Assembly: GCA_003477185.1 (NCBI GenBank)
Contig: DMTJ01000471.1
Location: forward strand, 1-12,846
DNA: 12,846 bases
Reading direction: 5' to 3'
DNA from: Lentisphaeria bacterium
GTDB lineage: Bacteria; Verrucomicrobiota; Lentisphaeria; JABSQK01; UBA12247
Shown here: piece by piece, positions 1-7,301 of the stretch
Layout: each line of letters opens with the position of its first letter
How positions within the stretch are numbered: the first letter of the stretch is position 1
The notes under the pieces: generated by a model
Told to the model about the DNA's origin: nothing
The model's database searches: none
What the model saw: only the letters and a program-made list of their open reading frames with translations
Translations under genes and position numbers: made by a program

Positions 1-365
1 CCGCGAATCTTCGCGCGCTTAATCGTGAAGGTGGAGACATTTCCGTCCTTATCGACCGTGGGCAGAACAGCGCCCAGGTCCGCAAATGGCACGCGAATTC
101 CTGGCCGGCAATTGGTTGCACCGCAGACAATACGTTGCGTTTCGCCTTCGCCGTCTGTGACAGTCGCGATGCGAAGCTTGTCCGCATCAGGATGTGGCTC
201 GGTCGCGAGAATTTCTACCACGCGCACTTGCTGCAGTGCCTCACCGAGGCGTTCGACGCCCTCGACTTCTGCCACGCGCAGTGAGATTAGGTCCGCAAGC
301 TCTTCTGCGGGGCGGTCGAGGTGGTAATCCACATGGTCCTGAATCCAGGAAAGAGAGAGTTTCAT
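1..365 (-). CDS. pheT: Phenylalanyl-tRNA synthetase beta subunit, N-terminal part (cut by window edge)
   Basis: This is the start of the beta chain of the cytoplasmic alpha2-beta2 enzyme that charges tRNA-Phe. Only the first 121 codons lie in the window; the rest runs off the left edge. The protein opens MKLSLSWIQDHVDYHL, the usual PheT start. It continues into the tRNA-binding OB-fold (EMAP-like) domain, seen as VVEILATEPHPDADKLRIATV followed by QRIVCGATN and the conserved PFADLGAVLP. The ATG at 363-365 lies 15 bases after the pheS stop, and AAGGGCGAAC just upstream gives a ribosome site. It is co-transcribed with pheS. Identity is secure; only completeness is unknown. Confidence 0.95.
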   Translation of the reverse strand, partial: MKLSLSWIQDHVDYHLDRPAEELADLISLRVAEVEGVERLGEALQQVRVVEILATEPHPDADKLRIATVTDGEGETQRIVCGATNCRPGIRVPFADLGAVLPTVDKDGNVSTFTIKRAKIR

Positions 366-380
366 AATTGTTCGCCCTTC

Positions 381-1367
381 CTAAACAAACTGGCTGCTAA
401 AACGCAGGTCGCCGCTATGCAGGTGTCGAATGTCTTCAACCCCGTAGCGCATCATTACTAGGCGGTCAAGGCCAAGCCCGAAGGCAAACCCGGACCACTC
501 CTCTGGATCAATCCCTCCAGCGCGAAGGACGCTTGGATGAATCAGCCCGCAGGGCATCAGCTCCAGCCACGAATCACCGCGGGCGATGTCAAGCTCAAAG
601 CCGGGCTCCACAAACGGAAAATAGCCGGGGCGCAGCCGTACGTTTACATCTTCTTGAAACACTTCGCGCAGCAGGGTTTTCATGCAATCGATCAAATGGG
701 CTACGGTGATGTTGCGCCCTACGACCATGCCTTCGAGTTGGTGGAAGGCTATTTCATGGCACCAGTCCGGGCGCTCGACGCGAAAGACTTTACCAGGACC
801 GATGATGCGAAAGGGTGGTTTGATGTGCTCCATACCGCGTACCTGAATGGCGCTGGTGTGGGTGCGTAGGATTGCGCCGTTATCAAAATAGAAGGTGTCC
901 TGCATGTCCCGCGCGGGATGATCTTGCGGGATGTTGAGCGCCTCGAAGTTGTAGTAATCCAATTCGACGTGTGGCCCGTCAAGCACGGAGAAGCCCATCC
1001 CTTTGAAGATATCCTCGATCTCATACTGGATCCGAGATACGGGGTGCAGACCGCCTATCCGCGACGGGGCCGCAGGTAGCGTTACGTCCAGCCATTCTGA
1101 GGCGAGCCTGGCTTCCAGAGCCGCCTGATCCAGTTTTTCCTGAGCTGCGTCGAGGGCTTGCCCGATCTCAGTCTTGATCAGGTTTGCAGCTTTGCCGATT
1201 ATTCCGCGCTCTGCTGGCGCGACGTCCTTCAACCCCTTGAGGAGTGCGGTGAGCTTGCCCTTGCGCCCGAGAAAGTCAGTACGGAGCTGTTCAAGCTGTT
1301 CGAGAGAGGTTGCAGCTTCAGACGCATCCTGGAATGTCGCTTGCAGGGCTCGAAGTTGGTCGAGCAT
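381..1367 (-). CDS. pheS: Phenylalanyl-tRNA synthetase alpha subunit
   Basis: This is the catalytic alpha chain of PheRS, a class II synthetase that activates phenylalanine with ATP and transfers it to tRNA-Phe. From the chosen start it is 328 residues, the usual PheS length. The N-terminal coiled-coil arm is followed by the catalytic core: the PSRIGGLHPVS linker, the HTSAIQVR segment, motif 2 around GKVFRVERPDWCHEIAFHQLEG, and motif 3 in GFAFGLGLDRLVMMRYGVEDIR, ending SGDLRFSSQF. The frame is open upstream to 1409. I prefer the ATG at 1365-1367 because MLDQLRALQ matches the family start and GGAG lies 9 bases upstream. pheT follows after 15 bases, so the two form an operon. Confidence 0.95.
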   Translation of the reverse strand: MLDQLRALQATFQDASEAATSLEQLEQLRTDFLGRKGKLTALLKGLKDVAPAERGIIGKAANLIKTEIGQALDAAQEKLDQAALEARLASEWLDVTLPAAPSRIGGLHPVSRIQYEIEDIFKGMGFSVLDGPHVELDYYNFEALNIPQDHPARDMQDTFYFDNGAILRTHTSAIQVRGMEHIKPPFRIIGPGKVFRVERPDWCHEIAFHQLEGMVVGRNITVAHLIDCMKTLLREVFQEDVNVRLRPGYFPFVEPGFELDIARGDSWLELMPCGLIHPSVLRAGGIDPEEWSGFAFGLGLDRLVMMRYGVEDIRHLHSGDLRFSSQFV

Positions 1368-1469
1368 GGGGGCGGTCTCCTGCCTTGGATCGGAAAAAAC
1401 GCCTACCATATCAGGCTGCGTCCTGTCGTCTCACTTCGCATTCGGCGGATACTCGTGCCGTCAGCTTGC

Positions 1470-1835
1470 CTAGACGCAAATCTCGCTGATCATGCCGTCT
1501 GGATTGAGCAAGTATTCGCTAAGCTTGGTGCCACTGGTGGCAAAATACGGGTCCGCCACATTCGTTTCCCGAACAGCGAGATCGGACAAATGCTCGGAGG
1601 GATGCGTAGCTGCCGCCAGTACGAGGCGGTACACATCTTCTTGCACCGGTTCCTCGGGCAACAGCTCCGCCATATACTGGACGCGGTACGATTCATAATG
1701 AGCATACTTCGGCGCATAATTCAGGACTTTGACAGTCTTCTCTTCTGTCGAGTAGTTTACGCCGCGTCCGACCAGCAGAGCCGGGCGGCCCGCGCCGCTG
1801 TGTACAAACGGGATCAGGTAGACGATCTGCCGCAC
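1470..1835 (-). CDS. Conserved-looking protein of unknown function, 121 aa
   Basis: I do not recognise this protein. It has 121 residues and no signal peptide or membrane segment. It opens MRQIVYLIPFVHSG and ends NPDGMISEICV. The middle is charged, with many Tyr and Glu (KYAHYESYRVQYMAELLPEEP), as in a small folded cytosolic protein. The start is GTG at 1833-1835, with AAAGGA five bases upstream, a good ribosome site, and an in-frame stop lies just before it. It begins 10 bases after the stop of another small frame (1845-1973) and ends about 100 bases before pheS, so it could be co-transcribed with pheST. Codon use resembles the neighbours. Coding status is fairly likely; function is unknown. 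Confidence 0.6.
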   Translation of the reverse strand: MRQIVYLIPFVHSGAGRPALLVGRGVNYSTEEKTVKVLNYAPKYAHYESYRVQYMAELLPEEPVQEDVYRLVLAAATHPSEHLSDLAVRETNVADPYFATSGTKLSEYLLNPDGMISEICV

Positions 1836-1844
1836 CTTGTCCTT

Positions 1845-1973
1845 TCATTCAGTTCCGACCATCTTTTTGCCTTCGCCCAGTCCCACGCGCCAGCACGGGC
1901 TGTCTTCGGCGATCAATTCCCAGGCAAGTGCACTGATGGCTGGCTTACGTTGGTGAGAGGTCCGATCGGCCAC
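1845..1973 (-). CDS. Possible small protein (42 aa) or 3' remnant upstream of the 121-aa gene
   Basis: This short open frame reads from a GTG at 1971-1973 to a TGA at 1845-1847 and encodes about 42 residues, including SALAWELIAEDSPCWRVGLG and the end GKKMVGTE. The frame is open back to a TAA at 2034-2036. The extra upstream part (reading SVAIQIGVADRTSHQ) also looks protein-like but has no good ATG/GTG start with a ribosome site. The GTG chosen has only a weak AGGT just before it. The stop lies 10 bases ahead of the next gene's GTG, an operon-like spacing. It could be a real small gene or the tail of a gene whose front has decayed. I do not recognise the family. Confidence 0.35.
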   Translation of the reverse strand: MADRTSHQRKPAISALAWELIAEDSPCWRVGLGEGKKMVGTE

Positions 1974-2354
1974 ACCTATTTGGATAGCAACGCTGAGATC
2001 ACTGGTCGAGCCTTGCTGAAAATCGAAGGGTCTTTAGGTTTTTAGGAAGTGCTCGTTTCCTGAGGCAAGCGCGCCGTCAATGAAGTGGCAGATGGCCGAG
2101 AGAGTTGTGACTCTGGGCCGTGTCTTGGCAAATCTATGGCATACGACTGCGACTGATGCTGAGAGTGATTCGGCGAATCCCATGGGGCTGGATTCCGAGC
2201 GATTGTCATCGATGGGCTTGTGTCTACTGTTAGTTGATTGGAGACGGCGTGAAGGCTTGGGCACAGTGCCCTGCCAGCTGACCACAGGACACCGATTGTG
2301 CCCGCTTCCCAGTCTGTTTCGAGGATGTTTCCAGCGAAACCAACGACCCTCCCC
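1974..2354. other. Gene-poor stretch between the response regulator and the small genes
   Basis: I see no convincing gene in these 381 bases. A minus-strand frame (2034-2285) has a GTG start without a ribosome site and codon use unlike the neighbours, so I treat it as chance. A weak hairpin, GTTTC-CAGC-GAAAC at 2327-2340, lies just beyond the regulator's stop but lacks a U-tract, so termination there is unproven. Confidence 0.5.
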
Positions 2355-3713
2355 CTACATCGTAAGCCCGAACTTCTCGATTTTTCGGTAGAGTGCCTGG
2401 GGCGATATGCCGAGCGCGCGGGAAGCCGCGGAATGATTGCCCGGGTGTTCCTTCAACGCGGCTTGAAGCAACATGACCTCGTGGTCGCGTAGGTTGTAGG
2501 AACCCGTATCCGGCAGCCTCGTCTCGCCCTGAATCATCAGGCCTAGATCCCGCGGTTCAATGACGTCATTGTCGGCGAAAATTACGCCGCGTTCGATCAT
2601 GTTTCGGAGATCGCGAATGTTTCCCTTGAACTCAGCCTGTATCAATGCCTGATGGGCAGATTCACTGAGTGACCAAGTACGGCCGATGCGCTGTCCCAGC
2701 TGTTGCAGAAAGTGCAGGGCAAGCGGAATGATATCCTGCCTGCGCTCGCGCAACGGCGGGACGAGAATGGGGGCTACTTGGATGCGATAGTAGAGATCTT
2801 CACGAAACGTCCCCTGCTCCACGCAGTCAGCCAGGTTTCGATTCGTCGCGCTGATCACGCGGGTGTTTGCCACCGAGACCTCGCGTTGTCCGCCCAATCG
2901 CCGTACGGTGCGCTCTTCGAGCACACGCAGCAACCGAGTCTGTGCTGCCATGCTGAGTTCGCCGATCTCATCCAGAAATACCGTGCCGCCAATGGCCATT
3001 TCGAAGATGCCTGGGGAGCGCTTGTCCGCGCCCGTGAAGGCGCCTCGCTCATGCCCGAACAGCTCGGATTCTAGCAAAGTCTCGGCGACCCCCCCGCAGT
3101 TCAGGGCCATGAATGGTCCCTCTCCGCCGTTAGTAAGGTAATGAATCAAGCGAGCCGCAATCTCTTTGCCGGTCCCACTCTCTCCCGTCACCAATACGGT
3201 TGAGTGCGGCGATGCCGAGACTTTCTCGATCATACCCAGAAGGCGCTTTGCCGCAGGTGAGTCACCCACAAATGCGCACCGGTCTGTTCCCTTATTCAGT
3301 CGTTCAACCAATGCAGAGAGGCGATGATTCTCCTGCTTCAACTCACAGAGGCGCTTGGTCCGCCGCAGAGAAGCGGAAATCTTCTGCCCCTCCAGTGGCT
3401 TGCGAAAGTAGTCAAATGCCCCGGCCTTCAGGGCGGAGATCGCGGTATCTTCGCTGCTGTGTCCCGTGGTAATTAGCACCTCCACATCGGAGTGCAGTTC
3501 CTTCAGCTTCTTCAGCAGCGTGATACCGTCCATCCCCGGCATGCGAATGTCTGAGATTACGGCGTCGATCGCAGCAGTGCGCACCACTTCCAATGCCTCG
3601 GGGCCACTGGCTGCCTGCTTTACGGTCCACCCTTCTGCTTCCAAGTACCCGCTCAGACTGTCGCGGACCGCTTCGTCATCGTCAACAACCAGAATCGTAA
3701 ACTCTGAATCCAT
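2355..3713 (-). CDS. Sigma-54-dependent response regulator (NtrC/AtoC type)
   Basis: This is a cytoplasmic transcription activator of 452 residues with three domains. The receiver (about 1-120) has the acidic cluster LVVDDDE, phosphoacceptor Asp55 in ISDIRMPGMDG, Thr82/83 and Lys105. The AAA+ domain (about 147-385) shows Walker A GESGTGKE (177-184), the sigma-54 contact loop GAFTGA (224-229) and Walker B VFLDE (Asp248, Glu249). A Fis-type helix-turn-helix closes the protein (NHSAASRALGISPQALYRKI). The frame is open to 3788, but the ATG at 3711-3713 fits the receiver start and has AGGTG four bases upstream. No histidine kinase is in the window. The gene is divergent from the USP genes, whose upstream region carries a sigma-54 promoter, so they are its likely target. 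Confidence 0.93.
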   Translation of the reverse strand: MDSEFTILVVDDDEAVRDSLSGYLEAEGWTVKQAASGPEALEVVRTAAIDAVISDIRMPGMDGITLLKKLKELHSDVEVLITTGHSSEDTAISALKAGAFDYFRKPLEGQKISASLRRTKRLCELKQENHRLSALVERLNKGTDRCAFVGDSPAAKRLLGMIEKVSASPHSTVLVTGESGTGKEIAARLIHYLTNGGEGPFMALNCGGVAETLLESELFGHERGAFTGADKRSPGIFEMAIGGTVFLDEIGELSMAAQTRLLRVLEERTVRRLGGQREVSVANTRVISATNRNLADCVEQGTFREDLYYRIQVAPILVPPLRERRQDIIPLALHFLQQLGQRIGRTWSLSESAHQALIQAEFKGNIRDLRNMIERGVIFADNDVIEPRDLGLMIQGETRLPDTGSYNLRDHEVMLLQAALKEHPGNHSAASRALGISPQALYRKIEKFGLTM

Positions 3714-3730
3714 GATCACCTGTTGGTCAA

Positions 3731-3738
3731 ATTGTATA
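3731..3738 (-). promoter_or_regulatory. Possible -10 box for the response regulator
   Basis: On the minus strand the sequence reads TATACAAT about 18 bases before the regulator's ATG, a good match to a sigma-70-type -10 box (TATACA). I see no clear -35 hexamer at 17 bases. Transcription would start near 3724, leaving a very short leader that still holds the AGGTG ribosome site. Confidence 0.3.
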
Positions 3739-3828
3739 CTCGCAGCACGCAGATTTACTGGCCTATTGCGAGCTGGGAATTTCCCCACCGGCCGTTCAGG
3801 ACCATAACGCTGCTTTGCCCGCGTTGCT

Positions 3829-3873
3829 ATCCGAATGCGGAATCCGATGTTGCCGTGTTTGCCGGTATCGGAC
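3829..3873. promoter_or_regulatory. Possible enhancer site for the sigma-54 activator
   Basis: ATCCGA occurs twice in direct orientation (3829-3834 and 3842-3847), and ATCGGAC at 3867-3873 carries the inverted TCGGA. CCGGTATCGG is itself a small inverted repeat. The cluster lies roughly 60-105 bases upstream of the start site predicted from the -24/-12 promoter, a reasonable place for activator dimers. A separate palindrome, GGGAATTTCCC, lies at 3775-3785. The assignment is inferred from position and symmetry only. Confidence 0.25.
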
Positions 3874-3906
3874 TGCTTTCCAAGTGCCTTCGAGTCTACC
3901 GCTGTG

Positions 3907-3924
3907 TTGGCACGAGCCGTGCTA
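3907..3924 (+). promoter_or_regulatory. Sigma-54 (-24/-12) promoter driving the USP genes
   Basis: The sequence TTGGCACG-AGCC-GTGCTA matches the sigma-54 consensus TTGGCACG-N4-TTGCW at all but one key base. The invariant GG (3909-3910) and GC (3921-3922) have the required 10-base gap. Transcription would start near 3934, giving a leader of about 27 bases before the ATG at 3961. The divergent neighbour is a GAFTGA-containing sigma-54 activator, which strongly supports the call. Confidence 0.75.
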
Positions 3925-3960
3925 CCATGTTCTTACGGAACTTAAAAGAGAGGCTTTACC

Positions 3961-4851
3961 ATGAAATCACACTCACTGCTCGTCGGCGCGGATTACGGGG
4001 ATACCACGGAGGCCACGATCGGCTTTGCAGCTGATTTGGCAAAGAAACTCGACTGCCGGCTTCAGTTGTGCCACGTTATGGAGTCACTCCCCTATGCCAT
4101 TCACTCAGCCGGACCTCTGGCAGAAGAGCAAATGCTCAAAGAGAATGCGGCAGAACTGGAGCGACTTGCTTCCCTCGTTTCCGATTGTCCGGCCACGGCG
4201 TTGCCGCCGCGCATTGGCAAGCCGCATCACGTGCTGCTCGAAGTCGCAAAGAAGACTGACACCTTAGCCGTTGTCATCGGTGCGGCCTACAAGCCCACCA
4301 TCGAGCGTGTCGTCGTTGGCGTAACCGCCGAGAAGATCGTGCAGTCAGCGGTCCGTCCGGTGTTCCTCTATCACCCGAAAGATTCCCACAGCATCAGCAA
4401 GATTCTCTGCGCCGTGGATTACTCCGATCATTCCCGGCGAGCCTTGGCCAATGCCGGCGAGCTGGCAAAGCGGCTTGGTGCCCAGCTCGAAGCCGTGCAT
4501 ATCGAGACCAGCTCCCTGGCCCACGCAGATCTCTACTCATATCAGGCATATCCAGCAAGCTCACCCTGCACGCAGCCCGACACCGAGCGCTTGCGCAAGT
4601 TTGTCCGCGAGTACGTGCCTCCCCTCGTCGAGACCAGCATCTCGGTGCGCTCGGGAGCCCCAGTCGCGGAGATCCTCGCGGCCTGCGAAAGCTCCAAGCC
4701 GGACCTGCTTGTCGTTGGCAGCCATGGGGCTGGTGGATTTGTCCACCGAATCCTCGGGAATGTGACTACTCGGATCGTCCGCGATGTGCCGTGCACCATT
4801 CTGGTGATCGGCGAAGAATGCCTGTTTTCAGACTCAGGTGACACAAAGTGA
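3961..4851 (+). CDS. Tandem-domain universal stress protein
   Basis: This 296-residue cytoplasmic protein has two UspA folds in tandem. Domain 1 (about 1-140) opens HSLLVGADYGDTTEATIGFAADLAKKL and ends AVRPVFLYH, but its nucleotide-binding loop is degenerate. Domain 2 (about 145-285) starts KILCAVDYSDHSRRALANAGELA. It keeps the ATP-binding pattern G-2x-G-9x-G as GSHGAGGFVHRILGN (Asn where Ser/Thr is usual), followed by the typical strand VPCTILVIG. Such proteins bind ATP or AMP and aid survival under stress such as starvation or low oxygen. The ATG follows GAGAGG at seven bases. The upstream -24/-12 promoter and divergent sigma-54 activator suggest phosphorelay control. The stop overlaps the next start (GTGA). 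Confidence 0.9.
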   Translation: MKSHSLLVGADYGDTTEATIGFAADLAKKLDCRLQLCHVMESLPYAIHSAGPLAEEQMLKENAAELERLASLVSDCPATALPPRIGKPHHVLLEVAKKTDTLAVVIGAAYKPTIERVVVGVTAEKIVQSAVRPVFLYHPKDSHSISKILCAVDYSDHSRRALANAGELAKRLGAQLEAVHIETSSLAHADLYSYQAYPASSPCTQPDTERLRKFVREYVPPLVETSISVRSGAPVAEILAACESSKPDLLVVGSHGAGGFVHRILGNVTTRIVRDVPCTILVIGEECLFSDSGDTK

Positions 4852-5399
4852 AGAATCTCCGACAAGTCTGGGCGGCCGTAAATTTCGGCAGCGAAGCAGA
4901 CGTCGTCGCACAACACGCGGCGGAGACGGCGCGGCTCCTGAACTGTGAGCTCGGGCTCCTTCACGTAGATCCAGCTTGGCATTCCCCAGACGGCCCCGTA
5001 ACCTCGCACGATCGTCTGGAGACGCAGCGTCAAACGCTATGTCGGCGCATCGAACCCGCGTACATCACGACCCCTCGCGGCGACCCACTCCGGTGGTTGC
5101 TCGACCTTGCTAACAACGCCCAGGCGCTGTTAGTCTTGGGCGGGGGGCCCGATTGCACCAGCCCTGCAGAAATCACCCAGCTACCGCGCGCTATCATTCG
5201 CCTTTCCGGGCGCCCCATATTGGTGCGAATCTGTGACGGAACAGCCGCCGGTCACTTGATCTGCGTCCTTGGTCATGGAGTATCAGCCGAGGTACGGCAA
5301 GAGGCCGAGGAGACCGTGGATCGCCTCATCGTTCCTTTGGAGGTCCTCGCTGCAGGGGAATCCGATGTCACCCTCCCCTGTGATTGCTACATCGGTTAG
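4848..5399 (+). CDS. Second, degenerate universal-stress-like protein
   Basis: This 183-residue protein begins at a GTG that overlaps the previous stop by four bases (GTGA), so the two genes are translationally coupled. The first 125 residues follow the Usp fold: an initial strand QVWAAVNFGSEADVVAQHAAETARLL, then LGLLHVDP, and later ALLVLGGG and RPILVRI. The G-2x-G-9x-G nucleotide loop is missing, so ATP binding is doubtful. A tail of about 55 residues (LICVLGHGVSAEVRQEAEETV...) could be the start of a second, incomplete fold. It probably works with the tandem USP upstream, perhaps as a partner. Function is inferred from family and position. Confidence 0.75.
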   Translation: MKNLRQVWAAVNFGSEADVVAQHAAETARLLNCELGLLHVDPAWHSPDGPVTSHDRLETQRQTLCRRIEPAYITTPRGDPLRWLLDLANNAQALLVLGGGPDCTSPAEITQLPRAIIRLSGRPILVRICDGTAAGHLICVLGHGVSAEVRQEAEETVDRLIVPLEVLAAGESDVTLPCDCYIG

Positions 5400-5415
5400 C
5401 CGGTTTCGAGGTCGT

Positions 5416-5434
5416 GTGGTGAATTGTCCACCAC
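5416..5434 (+). terminator. Hairpin after the USP genes, possible terminator
   Basis: GTGGTG and CACCAC form a six-pair stem around a seven-base loop, 17 bases after the USP stop. The following run (TCCCGTTGTTT) is only partly T-rich, so this is a weak intrinsic terminator at best. It fits a transcription break before the kinase gene. Confidence 0.35.
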
Positions 5435-5467
5435 TCCCGTTGTTTCACTGCCTGTGATGTGATTATT

Positions 5468-5490
5468 CGGATACTGCCCGTATCGTACGG
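5468..5490 (+). promoter_or_regulatory. Overlapping inverted repeats in the kinase leader
   Basis: CCGTA-TCG-TACGG (5478-5490) is a perfect five-pair inverted repeat. The CGTATCG within it can instead pair with the upstream CGGATAC (5468-5474, one bulge). The pairings are mutually exclusive and lie 30-50 bases before the ATG, so an operator or RNA switch is possible. Chance is also possible. Confidence 0.2.
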
Positions 5491-5519
5491 CCTTCTCCTC
5501 GAACCGGCGCCATCCACCA

Positions 5520-6755
5520 ATGCCCACACACATTGCCGCACGAATCCTGCTGATAGACCACGAGACGGTTACCTACGATGCGATTCGCAGGATTCCCGGC
5601 TTGGCGATTGATCACGTATGGACCGCAGCCGAAGCTCACGAGCTTCTGAGCGAGGTCACCTACATGTTTATGGTCGTGGACGTCGCCTTGCCCGGCTGCA
5701 ACGGTGCCCAGCTGATTCGCGGACTCCGCAATTGTCATCCAGAAACCCCGCTGCTGGTCGTTACCAACGAGGAATCCGTCTATGTGGCCGCAGACTGCAT
5801 GCTCGCTGGAGTGGTTGACTGTCTGATGAAGAGCGCGCCACCCAACGCGATTCGTCAGCGCGTAGAGGGAATGCTTGGCGGCACCTTTCCCCCTCCCTTC
5901 AATCCGCTGGTCGTGGCCGCTGAACGCATCGGCCATTCAATCGCTGGCTACCAACTCGAGCGGGTTCTTGGCTACGGTGCCTTTGGCGTCGTCTTCGAAG
6001 TTTGCGATAAACGGACCGGAAAATTTTACGCGATGAAAGTGCTGCGCCGCCCCGAGGATGGGCGCGCGCCGCGAATAGAGAACCTGGTGCCTCGCTTCAT
6101 TCAGGAAGGAGAAGTAGCGATGTCCATTCGCCATCCAAACATCGTGCGCGCCCTGGAATATGGCCTCGGCGGCCGTCCGGTTGTCCCATTCATCCTTTAT
6201 GAGCGTGTAGACGGGCGCCCACTCCACGAGGAAATGGCCGGCCGGAGCCGGCCTCTTCCCGTGAAGGTGCGCATGATCGGCGATCTCGCAGATGCGCTGG
6301 CCGCCCTGCACGCGGCCGATGTCTGTCACCGCGATGTGAAGCCAGAGAACATTCTCCTGACGCGAACTGGGGAGGCGAAACTCACAGATTTTGGCGCGGT
6401 CGAGGATATGAGCGGTACCCGACAGGGCTTTGGGGTCAGGGGCACCATTCCTTACCGTGCGCCAGAGGCGTTTCACGCCACGACCGTGAGCGACCGCTCA
6501 GACGTCTTCTCTCTTGGCGTCGTCGCCTACGAACTCTGGCTCGGGATTCACCCCTTCTTGCGGGACGACTCAGAGTCCACAGCGCGTGCCGTCCAATACG
6601 AGGAACCCTTGTCCCCGACAGCGATTCAACCGTCACTGCCGATCCCGCTCGCGACATTGCTGATGCGCATGTTAGCTAAAAAGCCTGGCCAGCGCCCAAG
6701 TGCCAGCCTGGTTGCCAGCGAAGTGCTCGCCTTCCTGCAGATGTCCTGGCGCTAG
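5520..6755 (+). CDS. Receiver domain fused to a Hanks-type Ser/Thr protein kinase
   Basis: This 411-residue protein joins a CheY-like receiver (about 7-120) to a eukaryote-type kinase (about 141-408). The receiver keeps phosphoacceptor Asp54 (MVVDVALPG), Thr82 and Lys104. Its acidic pocket reads LLIDHE, with His14 where a second Asp is usual. The kinase has all core motifs: glycine loop GYGAFGVV (151-158), Lys173 in YAMKV, HRDVKPEN (270-277), DFG (290-292) and APE (314-316), so it should be active. No membrane segment is visible. The ATG at 5520 fits the receiver start but lacks a clear ribosome site. Two ExbD-like genes follow after nine bases. A two-component signal probably modulates the kinase; targets are unknown, and the neighbouring proteins are candidates. 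Confidence 0.9.
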   Translation: MPTHIAARILLIDHETVTYDAIRRIPGLAIDHVWTAAEAHELLSEVTYMFMVVDVALPGCNGAQLIRGLRNCHPETPLLVVTNEESVYVAADCMLAGVVDCLMKSAPPNAIRQRVEGMLGGTFPPPFNPLVVAAERIGHSIAGYQLERVLGYGAFGVVFEVCDKRTGKFYAMKVLRRPEDGRAPRIENLVPRFIQEGEVAMSIRHPNIVRALEYGLGGRPVVPFILYERVDGRPLHEEMAGRSRPLPVKVRMIGDLADALAALHAADVCHRDVKPENILLTRTGEAKLTDFGAVEDMSGTRQGFGVRGTIPYRAPEAFHATTVSDRSDVFSLGVVAYELWLGIHPFLRDDSESTARAVQYEEPLSPTAIQPSLPIPLATLLMRMLAKKPGQRPSASLVASEVLAFLQMSWR

Positions 6756-6764
6756 GGGAATCGC

Positions 6765-7301
6765 ATGAGCCGACGACGCAGAAGACAAGACACAGCCAAC
6801 TGGTTCGAACTACCCGCGCTGCCCTTCCTCTCCATCATGCTGGGAATGCTCAGCGTCATGGCGCTCATTAGCCTTGCGCTCACCGTCGAAGCGCGAGCCG
6901 ACAAGCAGGATATCAAGGGCGTCGAGATGGTGGGCATCCCAGCCGGGTTTCGTGCCTTCAATGTGCGCTGTAGCCAGGAACAAGTCCTCTGGCAGCGCTC
7001 TGACGGCACTTGGAGCTACTTTGGCGAAACCGGTATTGTCGGCATGCTTCAAGGAGAAAGTCTCTTCAGCAGCGATGTCGTCAGCGCCATTCAGTTTCGG
7101 CAGTTGCTGGTCGATAAGACGTTTGAGAACCGTGAACTTAGCTACAGTAACCAGCAGAACACCCTGATCATCTGGGTCGAGCCCGACGGTGGCCGGATGG
7201 CATTGACCCTTCGCTATCTCATTGACCGCTGGAAACTCCCCCTCAGAGTCGGGATGCTGCCCATTTTTCCCGGTGAGGAGATCTACCGTGCAGACCAGTG
7301 A
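6765..7301 (+). CDS. Single-pass membrane protein, ExbD/TolR-like, lacking the channel Asp
   Basis: This is a 178-residue inner-membrane protein. A basic cytoplasmic start (MSRRRRRQ) precedes one hydrophobic helix (about 17-41, LPALPFLSIMLGMLSVMALI), with the remaining 135 residues predicted outside. Topology and size match ExbD/TolR, the peptidoglycan-side stator partners of ExbB/TolQ. The position corresponding to the proton-carrying Asp of ExbD (PFIDVML) holds Ser23 (PFLSIML). AGGGGAA lies just before the ATG, a strong ribosome site. The 3' end overlaps the next gene by 14 bases. It is probably the non-conducting partner of the following protein. Family assignment rests on topology and motif, and sequence similarity outside the helix is weak. 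Confidence 0.55.
   Translation: MSRRRRRQDTANWFELPALPFLSIMLGMLSVMALISLALTVEARADKQDIKGVEMVGIPAGFRAFNVRCSQEQVLWQRSDGTWSYFGETGIVGMLQGESLFSSDVVSAIQFRQLLVDKTFENRELSYSNQQNTLIIWVEPDGGRMALTLRYLIDRWKLPLRVGMLPIFPGEEIYRADQ

Noticed and set aside
1158..2045. Long plus-strand open frame (295 aa)
   Set aside because: It lies antisense to pheS and the 121-aa gene, both better supported; the product has no recognisable domain.
2034..2285. Minus-strand frame of 83 aa downstream of the response regulator
   Set aside because: GTG start without a ribosome site, codon use unlike the neighbours, no recognisable motif, and the strand continues past a stop into the better-looking 1845-1973 frame.
2327..2340. Intrinsic terminator after the response regulator
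   Set aside because: Five-pair stem with no T-run on the transcribed strand; too weak to call.
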